The notes under the pieces: model-generated
The model's database searches: none
What the model was told of the DNA's origin: nothing
The model's input: only the letters and a program-made list of their open reading frames with translations
Position numbers and translations under genes: made by a program
Part shown: positions 9,137 through 18,000 of the stretch, one piece after another
How the letters are laid out: each line of letters starts with the position of its first letter
Numbering within the stretch: the stretch's first letter is position 1
Source of the DNA: Welwitschia mirabilis
Taxonomy: Eukaryota > Gnetophyta > Gnetopsida > Welwitschiales
Reading direction: 5' to 3'
DNA length: 37,826 nucleotides
Assembly: GCA_051453625.1 (NCBI GenBank)
Contig: JBOZIK010000001.1
Location: 293,468,485-293,506,310, forward strand

Positions 9137-10212
9137 CTAGAAATCTGATACTTTATGTTCAAGAATGACCAATCCTAGTTTTGCTAGAGATAATGCCTTC
9201 ACAAAAACAGTGAATATGATGGATGAGCTTGGCATAAATAGATTGATAACATAGGAGAAGAAAGTAGAGAGTTCATAACTAGTCCTAAAATTGAAGTCTA
9301 GAGCCATAAGCAGGTCATACATCATGTAAAAGGGAGACTTCAAATCATGTGCATTTAAGAACATTATATTTCAGAAGGTTGTGATAAAGGAGAGACAATG
9401 TATATCATCAAATCGAGTATTTAGTACTATGAATTTTCAAGGATCATCATAAAATAGCATCAACAGAGTTCCAAAACCATCACATACACTATGTAAAGGG
9501 TAAGGTTTAAAAAGTAATTGAAAAGTTAAAAGTAAGAGTTTTAAGTAATAATAATTAACTTGCAGAGAGGATTTCTATAGCTTACCATTTTCAACTAAAT
9601 GACAAGGGAGAATTTTCCATGGTTCATCACTTGAGGTGGAATGACTTAACCATTTAATTATAATTTCTAAGCAAGCAATTTAAGATATTATAAGAAGACT
9701 TTCTTGGGGTTAGGCAAAGATACCATGCAATTAATTTGCATCTAATTTTATTCTTTATCCATTTCAAAAGTTAATGATTGAAAACTTTGAATTCAAAGTT
9801 TATTAAAAAAAGAAGGAATAGAATTTTAATGATAATCAATTTTATCTTAATTAATGCTAGAGCCTAGGGTGCTCCAATAGAGCTTAAGGAGAGAAAGATA
9901 TTATTTTTATTTTTCAATTGAGTTTGATGAATAAAATCATCATAAACATACCGAACAAGTAGGGAATTAAGGAGCATCCTTGATGAATGAAATAGTAAAG
10001 GGAGGAGGAGGAGGAAAAGAGTCCATTTGCCATTACAATAGCATTCGCATCAGGAAAAATTTAAACATACTAGATAAAAAGATCACTAAACCTAAGTTTT
10101 TGAAGCATCTTAATAATAAAAATCCATGAAATCCTATCAAAGGATTTCTTAGAATTAATTTTAAGATAGATTATGAAATAGTTGGAAATGCCCATTTCTA
10201 ATCCTTTGCAAC
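9137..10212 (-). pseudogene. LINE C reverse transcriptase, palm region
   Basis: Minus-strand frames give FIIYLKINSKKSFDRISW (like xxKIDxxKAFDRVSW), LQKLRFSDLFI (like LxxLGFSxxFI), NGLFSSSSSLYYFIHQGCSL then IPYLF (like NG...RGLRQGCPLSPYLF), FYDDP at 9441-9454 (the catalytic FADD block, now FYDD), and FLNAHDLKSPFYM (like SGLxVNxxKS). The Asp pair is kept in the FYDD block, but stops break the frame. The upstream part continues at 14829 beyond the copia insertion. Confidence 0.8.
10207..10212. repeat. Target-site duplication, left (TGCAAC)
   Basis: TGCAAC here matches TGCAAC at 14829-14834, directly outside the copia 5' LTR. Copia elements make 5-bp duplications, so TGCAA is the likely duplication and the sixth base may match by chance. 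Confidence 0.5.
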
Positions 10213-10309
10213 GTCGACCACTACAAAAAAAAGGCCAATAATGTTTGTTGTGATGTAAGCATTTTATAGCAAGAAATTTAATAAACAAAAAAGGTTTGGA
10301 GTAATAACT
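10213..10309. other. Extra ~97 bp between the copia 3' LTR and LINE flank
   Basis: This segment has no match at the outer edge of the 5' LTR. It includes CACTACAAAAAAAAGG (from 10219), which resembles the terminus of a CACTA DNA transposon. It could be a small insertion at the LTR edge, or a part of the LTR lost from the other copy. Confidence 0.35.
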
Positions 10310-10560
10310 AAATTACAACAAGAAATTAGGCTCCATTTCATAATATGATGCATACCTAAAAATAAGTTGCATTCTTATATATATGATCAGCTAATATAAA
10401 GAACATATCAGCTATCATAAAACTAGAAAATGATTAACAAATATGATAACCATATAGAAAACATGATGTCTAATGTAGACACATAATAACAACATTCCAA
10501 ATTTTGTAGTTTTGAAATTAAACACACAAAATATAAACACTAATAATCTTTACTCCTTTA
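10310..10560 (-). repeat. Copia 3' LTR
   Basis: Matches 14573-14828 along its length: shared anchors are CATTCTTATATATATG, ATAAAACTAGAAAAT, GATAACCA, ACATAATAA and the ends TAATCTTTACT / TAATGTTTACT. The plus-strand right end borders the polypurine tract. The terminal TG (minus strand) has decayed to TA. Confidence 0.75.
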
Positions 10561-10571
10561 GTTCTCCCCCT
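10561..10571 (-). promoter_or_regulatory. Copia polypurine tract
   Basis: The minus strand reads AGGGGGAGAAC, directly inside the 3' LTR. This is the expected place and composition for the plus-strand DNA primer. Confidence 0.75.
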
Positions 10572-10599
10572 AAACATTGCTATTATGAGAGAAAGAATG

Positions 10600-11070
10600 T
10601 TTATCGATTTCTAATTTTATTATATGATCTATAAATTTTCTAGCATGCATACCTTTAGTGAAAAGATGAGTAATCTAATCTTCTATCTGTACTACTTAAG
10701 CTGAATTTCCTATTTTAAAACTTTCTCTTTAATGAAATGATGTTATACTTAAACATGCTTTGTTCTTACATGAAATACAAGATTTTTTGCAAGTTGAATT
10801 ATTGATAAGTTATTACAAGAAATTAACATAGAATATTCTCCACTTTAATATAAATATTTTAATAATTACATCAACTAGGTGTATTCTTATGCAGCTATTG
10901 TTGTTAACATATATTTGGATTTTATTATGGATAATGAAACCACCGATTATCTTCTGTTATGCTATGAAATCATATAATAATCAATGTTAAAAATGTATCC
11001 TATTCTTGATATTCTTAAAGTTAATTCTCTAGCATAATCTCCATTACAGTACCCATTTAAGATAAAATTA
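10600..11070 (-). pseudogene. Copia RNase H
   Basis: The minus strand reads ILNGYCNGDYAREL at 11031-11070, which matches the copia GYxDADxAGD block (first catalytic Asp region). At 10752-10817 it reads CNNLSIIQLAKNLVFHVRTK, the counterpart of CDNQxAIxLAxNPxFHxRTKH. The end reads ITHLFTKGMHARKF, like the ADxLTKxL...F terminus. The Asp of CDN is now Asn, so a catalytic residue is lost. The frame is broken by stops. Confidence 0.85.
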
Positions 11071-12000
11071 CCTTTATTCTTATATAAAATTCCTATATCA
11101 GATGTTCCTTTAATGTACTAGAGTATTCAATGATATACTACTAAATGTGACTTGCTTGGATTTTACATCAACTGACATACCAAACCAAGTATGAATGCAA
11201 TATTAGGCCTTATTATTATAAAATAAATCAAGCTTCCACTTAATTATTTATACATAATTTAATCTCATAAATTTTCTTCTTGATTAACTAATAACTTGAC
11301 ATTCATATCTATTAGCATAGTGATTATTTGTTGTTATGCATGATAAATCTCTTTAAGAGATCCAATGCATACTTTTGATAGCATGAAAACAATTCATTCT
11401 TAAATTTTTCTGACTCTAAGCCAATAAAACATTTTAATTTTTCAGGTTCCTTCATCTTTAAATTTGTACATATATTTTTTTTAATTTAACTATTTTACAA
11501 GTATTCATCTCTAGTAATGATTAAATAATACACTTACACAAGAAAAACTAAAACCTTACCATTGTGAGTTTTCACAAATAGACTTGAATTTGTTAAAGTC
11601 ACTGAATATTCAGTCTATAAAAGAAATTTATTAATCTTTTCATAATAAGCATNNNNNNNNNNNNNTAATCCATATGGTTCTTTCTTCAACTTATACATAT
11701 TCTTTCTTTAGGTAGATAAAGCTTTCTATATGTTCCATGTATATATCATGACTAATTTCTCTATGAAGAAATGCATTCTTCATAATCATCTACTACAAAA
11801 TCCAAGTCTTACATGCTACAAGTGCTTACATAAGGCAGCTATTCATTATTTTTGCAACTAGGTTGAAGATCTCATAATCCAACCCATACTATTGTAAATT
11901 ATTCCATGATACTAAATAGGATTCATACCTTTTTGTAGTATCATCAGCACATGTCTTTACCTTATATATCTAGTTGAAGAGATAGTGTCCATGTTTTTTT
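11071..12000 (-). pseudogene. Copia reverse transcriptase
   Basis: The minus strand reads KNAFLHREISHDIYMEHIES near 11720-11795, the counterpart of VKxAFLxGxLxEExYMxQPxGF. Further on are LKCFIGLE then CYQKYALDLLKRF, the counterpart of LxxFLGLE and QxKYxxxLLxxF. A 13-N gap (11653-11665) falls inside the domain. The catalytic YVDD block could not be read with confidence. Stops and shifts are frequent. Confidence 0.8.
11653..11665. other. Assembly gap (13 N)
   Basis: Thirteen unknown bases inside the copia RT remnant. Confidence 0.99.
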
Positions 12001-12399
12001 GAATTGGGACTAAATCCAAAGTGTGATTTTATTTAATAACATGAATTTATTATTCCATGGCTTCTTATCATTCTTCATTTTCATGAGATTTACTATCTGA
12101 AGTTGGTTCAATGACTGAGTCATCATTGACATACCTAGGATTTGGCTTTATTATTCTAGTTGAATGTCTTAATTCTTTCTTCATTTCTTCTTCCTTCTTG
12201 ATTTATTGTTTTGATTCTTCTACCTCATCTTGTAATTGGTTTGATTAATAATCCTCGATTAATTCTTCATGAGTTATTAGTTTTCAAGGGCTTCAAAATT
12301 TCTATGTTTTACTTGATGAAGTGAGAATAGGCTTTACTGGTTAACCATTAATTTAACTTGCTAAAGACTTGTATGTTTAAAATCTAGAAGAAAAACTTG

Positions 12400-13300
12400 T
12401 GATGATCACCATGATATATTTTTATCAAATACAACATTTCTACTTAGCAAGAATTGGTATTGAGATCATAGCATTTCCATCCTTTTCTCTTAAAGTTATA
12501 TCTAATAAAAATGCAATAAATAACTTTCTTATCAAACTTGCTATGAAGATGATTAGGCACAAAAACGTAACAAAGATAACCAAAGACATGAAAATAACTC
12601 ACACAAGGTTTAGCATTCCATAATATTTAAAATAGTAAAACCAAATTAAGTTTTGATTATGGTATAAAAATATAAACTATTGTCTTCAAACTTTTTTCCC
12701 AAAATCATCTTCAACATTTCTTGCATGTAACATACTCCAATATATTCATGCAAGATGTCTATTTTTCCTTTCTACCACATAATTTTGTTTTGGAGTGTAA
12801 GGATATGTTAATTATCTTCTAATCTTGTTTCTTCTGAGATAATCTAAGAATTCTTAACATAGGAATTCCACTCTATTATCCATTCATAGACATTGAATTT
12901 TATTACCAATTTTTGTTTCAACTTTTATTGAAACTAAACAAACTTTAAAAATACTTTTTCTTTTTCTTTTAAAAATAGATTGATACATCTATTGAAAAAA
13001 CACCAATGAACATTATCATATATTTCATTTCCTTTATAGAGGCTTGTTTCATAGGCTCAAACACATTTAAATAAATACATTTGAGAGATTCCTTGTTGAA
13101 ACTTTAATTCTATGTAAGATAATTGATTCTTTATCATACTAGCATCGTGCACACACTAAATCCTTATAAGCATGTAAGTAGAGAAGTCCTTTTAGCATTG
13201 ATTTTATCATCATGGTTTTAAGTTTGCTATAATGAACATGTATCTTTTTTAACAAATGTTGACTTAGAAGATAATGCATAAACTAATTTTAATTTCTATC
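12400..13300 (-). pseudogene. Copia integrase
   Basis: From about 12915 leftwards the minus strand reads CL, stop, MDNRVEFL (RxDNGGEF block), EFLDYLRRNKIRR, YPYTPKQNYVVERKNRHL (the TPQQNGVVERKNRxL block, with its glutamate kept) and SMLHARNV. It goes on through YGMLNLV to VFVP-like sequence near 12550, matching the PFExxxGxKPxxxxxxxFGCxxYxxxP segment. The order and spacing fit a Ty1/copia integrase core. An open frame on the plus strand at 12399-12623 is only the antisense of this. Confidence 0.85.
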
Positions 13301-13374
13301 CTTTCATAATTAGTGCTTCATATTCTTTAATTATACAAAATACTTTCACATTCTTAAGATTAAAGATTAGATAA

Positions 13375-13680
13375 TTATGAAATGATGTTAATTGAAAAAC
13401 TGATAATAAGTTCTTTTTGATGCCTAATACAAAATATACATCTTATAAAATAAGCCTCCTCTTGATGAAATTGAGGCATCAATGTTCCTTCTCCAGTCTG
13501 AGTGATTGACATTCTTGCCCTGTTGGCTATTATAACATCATGATCTTCATTAGACTTTGACATGCTAAGAATTTTATTTTCATCTCTTATCATGTGGTTT
13601 AAGAATCTAGAATCCCTCATCCAATCAAAATTATAATCAATTCCTTTACAAATTGATGTGGTTTTTAAGGCGTATTCCAC
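13375..13680 (-). pseudogene. Copia protease and pre-integrase region
   Basis: The 101-codon minus frame reads DWMRDSRFLNHMIRDE, the counterpart of W(x)xDSGASxHMTxD in copia proteases. The catalytic D-S-G is now D-S-R, so it would be inactive. After it come TGEGTLMP (like GxGxVxxP) and KELIISFSINIIS (like KNLLSVSQL). The frame happens to stay open for 101 codons but lies in a broken polyprotein. Copia gag is upstream (higher coordinates) and integrase downstream. Confidence 0.82.
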
Positions 13681-13689
13681 ATCATTAGG

Positions 13690-14559
13690 TAATCCTTGTA
13701 ACTATGTGAAATCTTGTTCAATAATACAAAATGATGCTTTTACCTCTCATTCTTCTTAATTCTCTTATTATTGAGTTAATATCATTGTGTTGATTTTTGC
13801 TTTTTTTTTCTTGTTTGAGATGGTCCTATGTTTTTCTACCACTAATAATGTGCATGGTAACCTTCCGTTATATAGTTGAAGCATTTAACATCTCAATTTT
13901 CCATGTCTTTTACTTGCAAACATACTTCCCTTTGATATGAAGTTTCTTTTCTATAACTAGTCTCACATAGATCTTTCTTCCTCCAACTCACATGATTATT
14001 GTCTTTTCATTTAAAAAGAGCTTCTTTTATTCCCTTTCAAGTAGCATTATCTTTTTGTTTAGTTAGAGCCTATTAACTAATCAACATATTCTCCAATTGC
14101 ACTAGTGATGGTTGAACCTAGCATTCTTTGATGGCCATCATAAACCTAGTGTATTCAAGCCTTAAACCACACATGAAAATGCATCGTATTTTTACTTTCT
14201 TAAACTTTTAATTTGAGACAAGTTGTGAAATATCATTGTAAAGAGTTTTTACCTTCATAAAATACTGAACAATTTTCATCCTTGATTTACAAATATAAGC
14301 TCATTCTTTAAAAATTAAACTCTATCCTCATTTGTCTTAGAAAATGAATTCTTTACAATATCCCAAACATCTCTAGAAGTAATAACATTTCTAGTATGCT
14401 CTAATAATTCTTTTTTAACTATACTTTTTAATACAATCATTACCTTAACAATTCTTATTTTCCACCTTTAAGTGTTGTTTATTCTATCCATGCACTTGTT
14501 TCATTTCCTTTAATAATCTCCCAAAGATATTACCCTCATATATATGAATTAATAAAAGA
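13690..14559 (-). pseudogene. Copia gag remnant
   Basis: This lies between the 5' LTR/primer site and the protease. At about 13855-13895 the minus strand reads KCFNYITEGYHAHY, which is the CFNCxxxGHxAxxC zinc knuckle with three ligands changed. The rest is a stop-filled frame; a weak gag-like end of the coding region can be seen near 14340-14400. The call rests mainly on position and the knuckle relic. Confidence 0.6.
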
Positions 14560-14572
14560 TCATCAATATCCA
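14560..14572 (-). promoter_or_regulatory. Degraded copia primer-binding site
   Basis: The minus strand reads TGGATATTGATG directly inside the 5' LTR, which could be a decayed TGGTATCAGAGC. The match is poor, so the call rests on position. Confidence 0.3.
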
Positions 14573-14828
14573 AAATTATTGTAAAGAATTTATCTCCCTT
14601 TAATAATATTATTACACATCAACAAATAGGAAAATTACATTCTTATATATATGTTTAGCAAACATAGATAAGATGTCAAGTAGAATAAAACTAGAAAATA
14701 CTTAACAAACAAGATAACCACATAGAAAGAAAGATTACTTATACAGATACATAATAATATCATTTTAAATTTTATAGTTCTAAAATTAAACATATCAAAT
14801 ATAAATATTGATAATGTTTACTTCTTCA
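14573..14828 (-). repeat. Copia 5' LTR
   Basis: Matches the 3' LTR at 10310-10560. On the minus strand it begins TGAAGAAG, a proper TG end, directly next to the TGCAAC duplication. Confidence 0.75.
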
Positions 14829-14834
14829 TGCAAC
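14829..14834. repeat. Target-site duplication, right (TGCAAC)
   Basis: Same six bases as at 10207-10212, directly outside the 5' LTR end. Confidence 0.5.
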
Positions 14835-15560
14835 TACCAAAATATTATAAAGGATAAAAGATCCCTCAAAAAAGGCTAATTCCTATGGAAGAATAATCTT
14901 TGGGAGTAATAAATTGAAATGTGAGGGTAGCACTTTATCAATGAGTTTGTATGAAGAATAAAATAACATAATAGATCATTAATCATGAATTTAAGATTCG
15001 TTCAAATGAGATGTGGGAGTCATCTTAATTTCTTCTCTATTGAAGAGGCTTCTAAAATAACCTATATGAAGTGCTAGCTAAGTTAGAAGAAGTTTTAATA
15101 CATTTTTCTAAAATTTAATGGAAAGGCCATAAATTTTGGATTCTTTATTATTAGGAGGTTTAAAACAAGCCAATTGAAGCTTCTCTAAAGAAAGTGAATC
15201 ATCACAAAGAAGCATGATATTGCTAAATATATTAGGAGAAATAAAGTGCTATAACTACTTCCAAGTAGTTGCTTATGATTGGAGTTTAGGAGGCATTGAT
15301 AAAATATTTTCAAAATGATAGTTAAAGGCACGAAGTAACCTATAGTTATCACTAATAATAAAGCCATCAAGTTTTAGAGAATTGATATGTGAGCTAGAAA
15401 GGAAAGAGTTGTAAAAATAGACAAAAAGTTCTTATCACATTTGTCAAGTGAGAAGGTACAAGATTTAAGGAATATGCCATAAGCCTTATTAATGTAGAAG
15501 TGTTATAGTTGAAATTCACTAGAGAGAAAAGAGGATTAAGGAAAGACATTAAAAGGGTAA
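14835..15560 (-). pseudogene. LINE C reverse transcriptase, N-terminal part
   Basis: The minus strand reads CDKNFLSIFTTLSFLAHI near 15386-15446 (like GDxNTxFFHxxxxxRR), LDGFIISDN (like DG.xxxxD), SLEKLQLACFKPPNNKES (like LxxxxxxAxxxxxxNKxPGxDG), and YKLIDKVLPSHFNLLLPKII near 14885-14945 (like YKIISKVLxNRLKxxLPxII), ending FILYNILV (like PGRxIxDNILV). The last block runs straight into the copia insertion, and its continuation is at 10212. Confidence 0.82.
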
Positions 15561-15729
15561 GTCAATAGCATAAAAAAGAGATCTCATGCCTATTTTTTAA
15601 TAGAGTTATCTATATTACTAAAATTTAAATACTAATTAAGCATTCTTTAAGGTGATTAAAGGACCATTAACATTTTTATGTTCATTTAAGGTATTTATGT
15701 TTCCCTAAAAGACTTATTAAGGGAAGTGC

Positions 15730-16550
15730 TATTTGGATAAGTTAAAGATGATCAAAATATATTCTAGTGATAGTAATATTTGTAGATGATATCCATTCCA
15801 TAGTTTCTCTAACTTTATTTAAATTAAGGAAAATACCCTTCTTAGATAGTACATAACTTAGAAAAATGAACAGATTCCTTCTAAAAGGAACATTTTTCTA
15901 TGTTTGAATAAAATTAATGATTCCTTAAAGTTTGTAATACTATTTTAAAGTATTTTTCATGTTCAGTATAAGATTTAGTGAAAAACTAGGATGTCATCAA
16001 TCAATGCAATTATAAAGAAACCAAGATGTGATTAGAAGATGTATGATTCATAAGACTAATAAATACTCCATGAGTACTAGTTAAACTAAAAGGAATAATT
16101 GTAAACTCATATTGCCCATATTCCATTATAAAACTAATTTATGATTATATTCTCATTTGATTCAAACTTAATTTTGTCTATATTTTAAATCAACCATCAT
16201 AACTACCTTAGGTTTTTTGAGTTAGTCAAGAGATCAGTTATTCTTATTGGTATATATTTATGTTTAATGGTTGCTTTATTTAGCTATCTATAATTAATGC
16301 ATAGCCTAATAATTTCAACCTTTTACTTTACAACTAATACAAGTTGTTTACATGGTAATACTTTACGATGAATAAAACGTTTTTGTAAAATTCCTTTAAG
16401 CTAAAGTTTTAATTTTGTCATTCCTATGAGAGATACTCTATATCATGCCTTAGAAGTTGGATGAACTTCTATAATTAAGTTAATACAAAATTTAACTTCT
16501 TAAGAGGTGATATTCCTAGAAATTTTGTTGAAGAAATTTTAAACTTATAC
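15730..16550 (-). pseudogene. Gypsy-2 reverse transcriptase
   Basis: The minus strand reads ISPLKKLNFVINLI (like PPxRxVEFxIDLxPG), then VEIIRLCINYR and LNKATIKHKYIPIR (like MRxCIDYRxLNxxTxKNxYPLPR), EFTIIPFSLTSTHGVFISLM (like FxVMPFGLTNAPATFxxLM), IDDILVF at about 15980-16000 (the catalytic xDD block, intact), LQTLRNH and SKEG followed by a METMEWI-like segment. This is a confident Ty3/gypsy RT broken by stops and shifts. Confidence 0.88.
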
Positions 16551-16929
16551 TATAATATTTATAGAAGTTTTCTTCTTTCTTTATATTTGCTAATTTTAAA
16601 TAGGTCATATAAAAAAATAACACTTCTTAATGTTTCCTCTTTATATTCTTAATTTTAATTAAATTATTCATAGTTAATTTGGAATAAATTTAGAATATTA
16701 GTCTTTAACCATGATTTTTCATCTTTACTTTATAATTTTTATAAGTTATAATTTCTTTATTCTTTACTAATCAATACATACCCATAACAATCGTATAGTT
16801 TCCTAGATTGATAACAATCAATTGAATATGGAGGCCTTCATTACTTGATCTACTAATGTGCTTCAAATATGGATTCATTCATAAGATATATACATTTATA
16901 AATTAAAGAAAAACATCATTTTTATTTTA

Positions 16930-17020
16930 AAATAACCCTATAAGATGTGAAGGAATGAGTTGATCTATAGTTAAATAAAATAATCACTTTTTTATTATTA
17001 AGTGAAGCCTTACCTTTTAT
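16930..17020 (-). pseudogene. Gypsy-2 protease remnant
   Basis: The minus strand reads GKASLNNKKVIILF, then NYRSTHSFTSYRVI, matching the gypsy protease pattern xxVLxDSGATHSFIS. The D-S-G is replaced by N-Y-R, so no activity is possible. Position between gag and RT supports the call. Confidence 0.7.
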
Positions 17021-17549
17021 TACAAAGTTTTAAACTAGAATTCTTAATTATTTAGTACTATATAAAATTATTATATTCATTACTAGGTAGTTTGTAAACC
17101 TTAAGGATTTTCTAATTGTTATATAGAATATCTCTTGGTAAGTAATGAACATTCTTTAACATTTTAACTCTCTTTATAATTAGTGTAATATAATACATTA
17201 CTAAATTGATTTTAATTCTAATTTTCTTTAATAATTTTCTTATAATGATATCTCTATGGCTGAGTACTCATGTAAGTTTGAGTAGAAACATTTCAATTAT
17301 TCTTGAATTATGCAAGTTTGTATTCATTATAATTCTTATTTTTTTAATTGTTTTTACTAATGTTATTTTTCTTTAAATGTCAATTCTTCTATTAATAGGA
17401 CATTTATGATTGATTTTTTTTAAATATAGGATCTTTAAGAGAAATTATTTTCTTATTCTATTACTATTATTGTCAGTTACCTTCATGGTCTTAGCTAAAA
17501 TTAAAATTGGAAAATAAATACTTTAGTAGAAAATTAAGAAGGAAGACTA

Positions 17550-17970
17550 TTAATAAAACAATTCATTTTGGCTTCTTCATCAAGACGCATATGTAATGCA
17601 TATCTTAATAGTCCTATAAAGTTATATTTATGAGATCCTAGGTTACATTATAAGCTTATCTCATGTCGTATAACTCAATAACCTTTTCGTGAATATAAAA
17701 GTTGGTAATATACTCTTCCTTAAAAATATGCACAAATTTTAGCTATTAGAGTTATACACCTTCTAGATTTAACATTTTTATTTTCATCACAGATTAGTTT
17801 CTCCTTGTGACATGTAAATAACTAAACAGTCCTTTTTATTTCATCATATTATAATGTTTTTATAATTTTAACATTCTTTAACCATGATTTTGCTTAAGAT
17901 GAATCTAAACCTCTTCTAAACATTGGTGATTTAATTAATAAATGTCTAAATAAATATACTCGTATAGACT
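17550..17970 (-). pseudogene. Gypsy-2 gag capsid remnant
   Basis: The minus strand reads SPMFRRGLDSS, AKSWLKNVKIIKTL, YDEIKRTV and, in a shifted frame, a KEEYI...F-like segment and VIELYDMR. This is the PPxFxGxxDPxxAxxWLxxxExxF...xxxYPxxxR order of the plant gypsy gag. Several stops are present. Confidence 0.7.
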
Positions 17971-18000
17971 TTTTTTTATTAGGTTGATTGTTGTCATTAT

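Larger units (their letters stand above)
10213..14828 (-). mobile_element. Ty1/copia retrotransposon inserted in LINE C
   Basis: Two LTRs (14573-14828 and 10310-10560) flank gag, protease, integrase, RT and RNase H remnants in the Ty1/copia order (integrase before RT), all on the minus strand. A polypurine tract sits inside the 3' LTR and a degraded primer site inside the 5' LTR. The LINE reading continues on both sides, so the copia is the later insertion. Frames are full of stops, and the LTRs have diverged strongly (roughly 70-75% by eye), so the insertion is old. Confidence 0.88.
6190..15560 (-). mobile_element. L1-type LINE (LINE C), split by a copia insertion
   Basis: Reverse transcriptase motifs appear in the right order on the minus strand from about 15450 down to about 6750: a GDKNxxF segment, LEKLQLACFKPPNNK, YKLIDKVLPSHFNLLLPK, then (across the copia) KSFDRISWIFI, QGCSLIPYLF, FYDD, GIIDLHKQ, VGDDSFLDF and a zinc-binding C-terminal domain. 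A possible 3' end sits near 6195. Without the copia the element would be about 4.7 kb, and the N-terminal endonuclease was not found. Many stops and frameshifts show an old, dead copy. Confidence 0.85.
15640..17970 (-). mobile_element. Ty3/gypsy retrotransposon remnant (gypsy-2)
   Basis: The minus strand shows gag capsid (about 17960-17600), protease (about 17010-16930) and RT (about 16550-15730) in order. RNase H and integrase, which should follow to the left, are missing; LINE C sequence begins there. LTRs could not be found on the right. It is heavily decayed and CpG-poor. Confidence 0.8.

Noticed and set aside
12399-12623. 74-codon plus-strand frame
   Set aside because: Antisense to the copia integrase remnant.
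15185-15370. 61-codon hydrophobic minus-strand frame resembling a membrane protein
   Set aside because: It is an out-of-frame reading of LINE C; a neighbouring minus-strand frame gives LINE-like LDGFIISDN.
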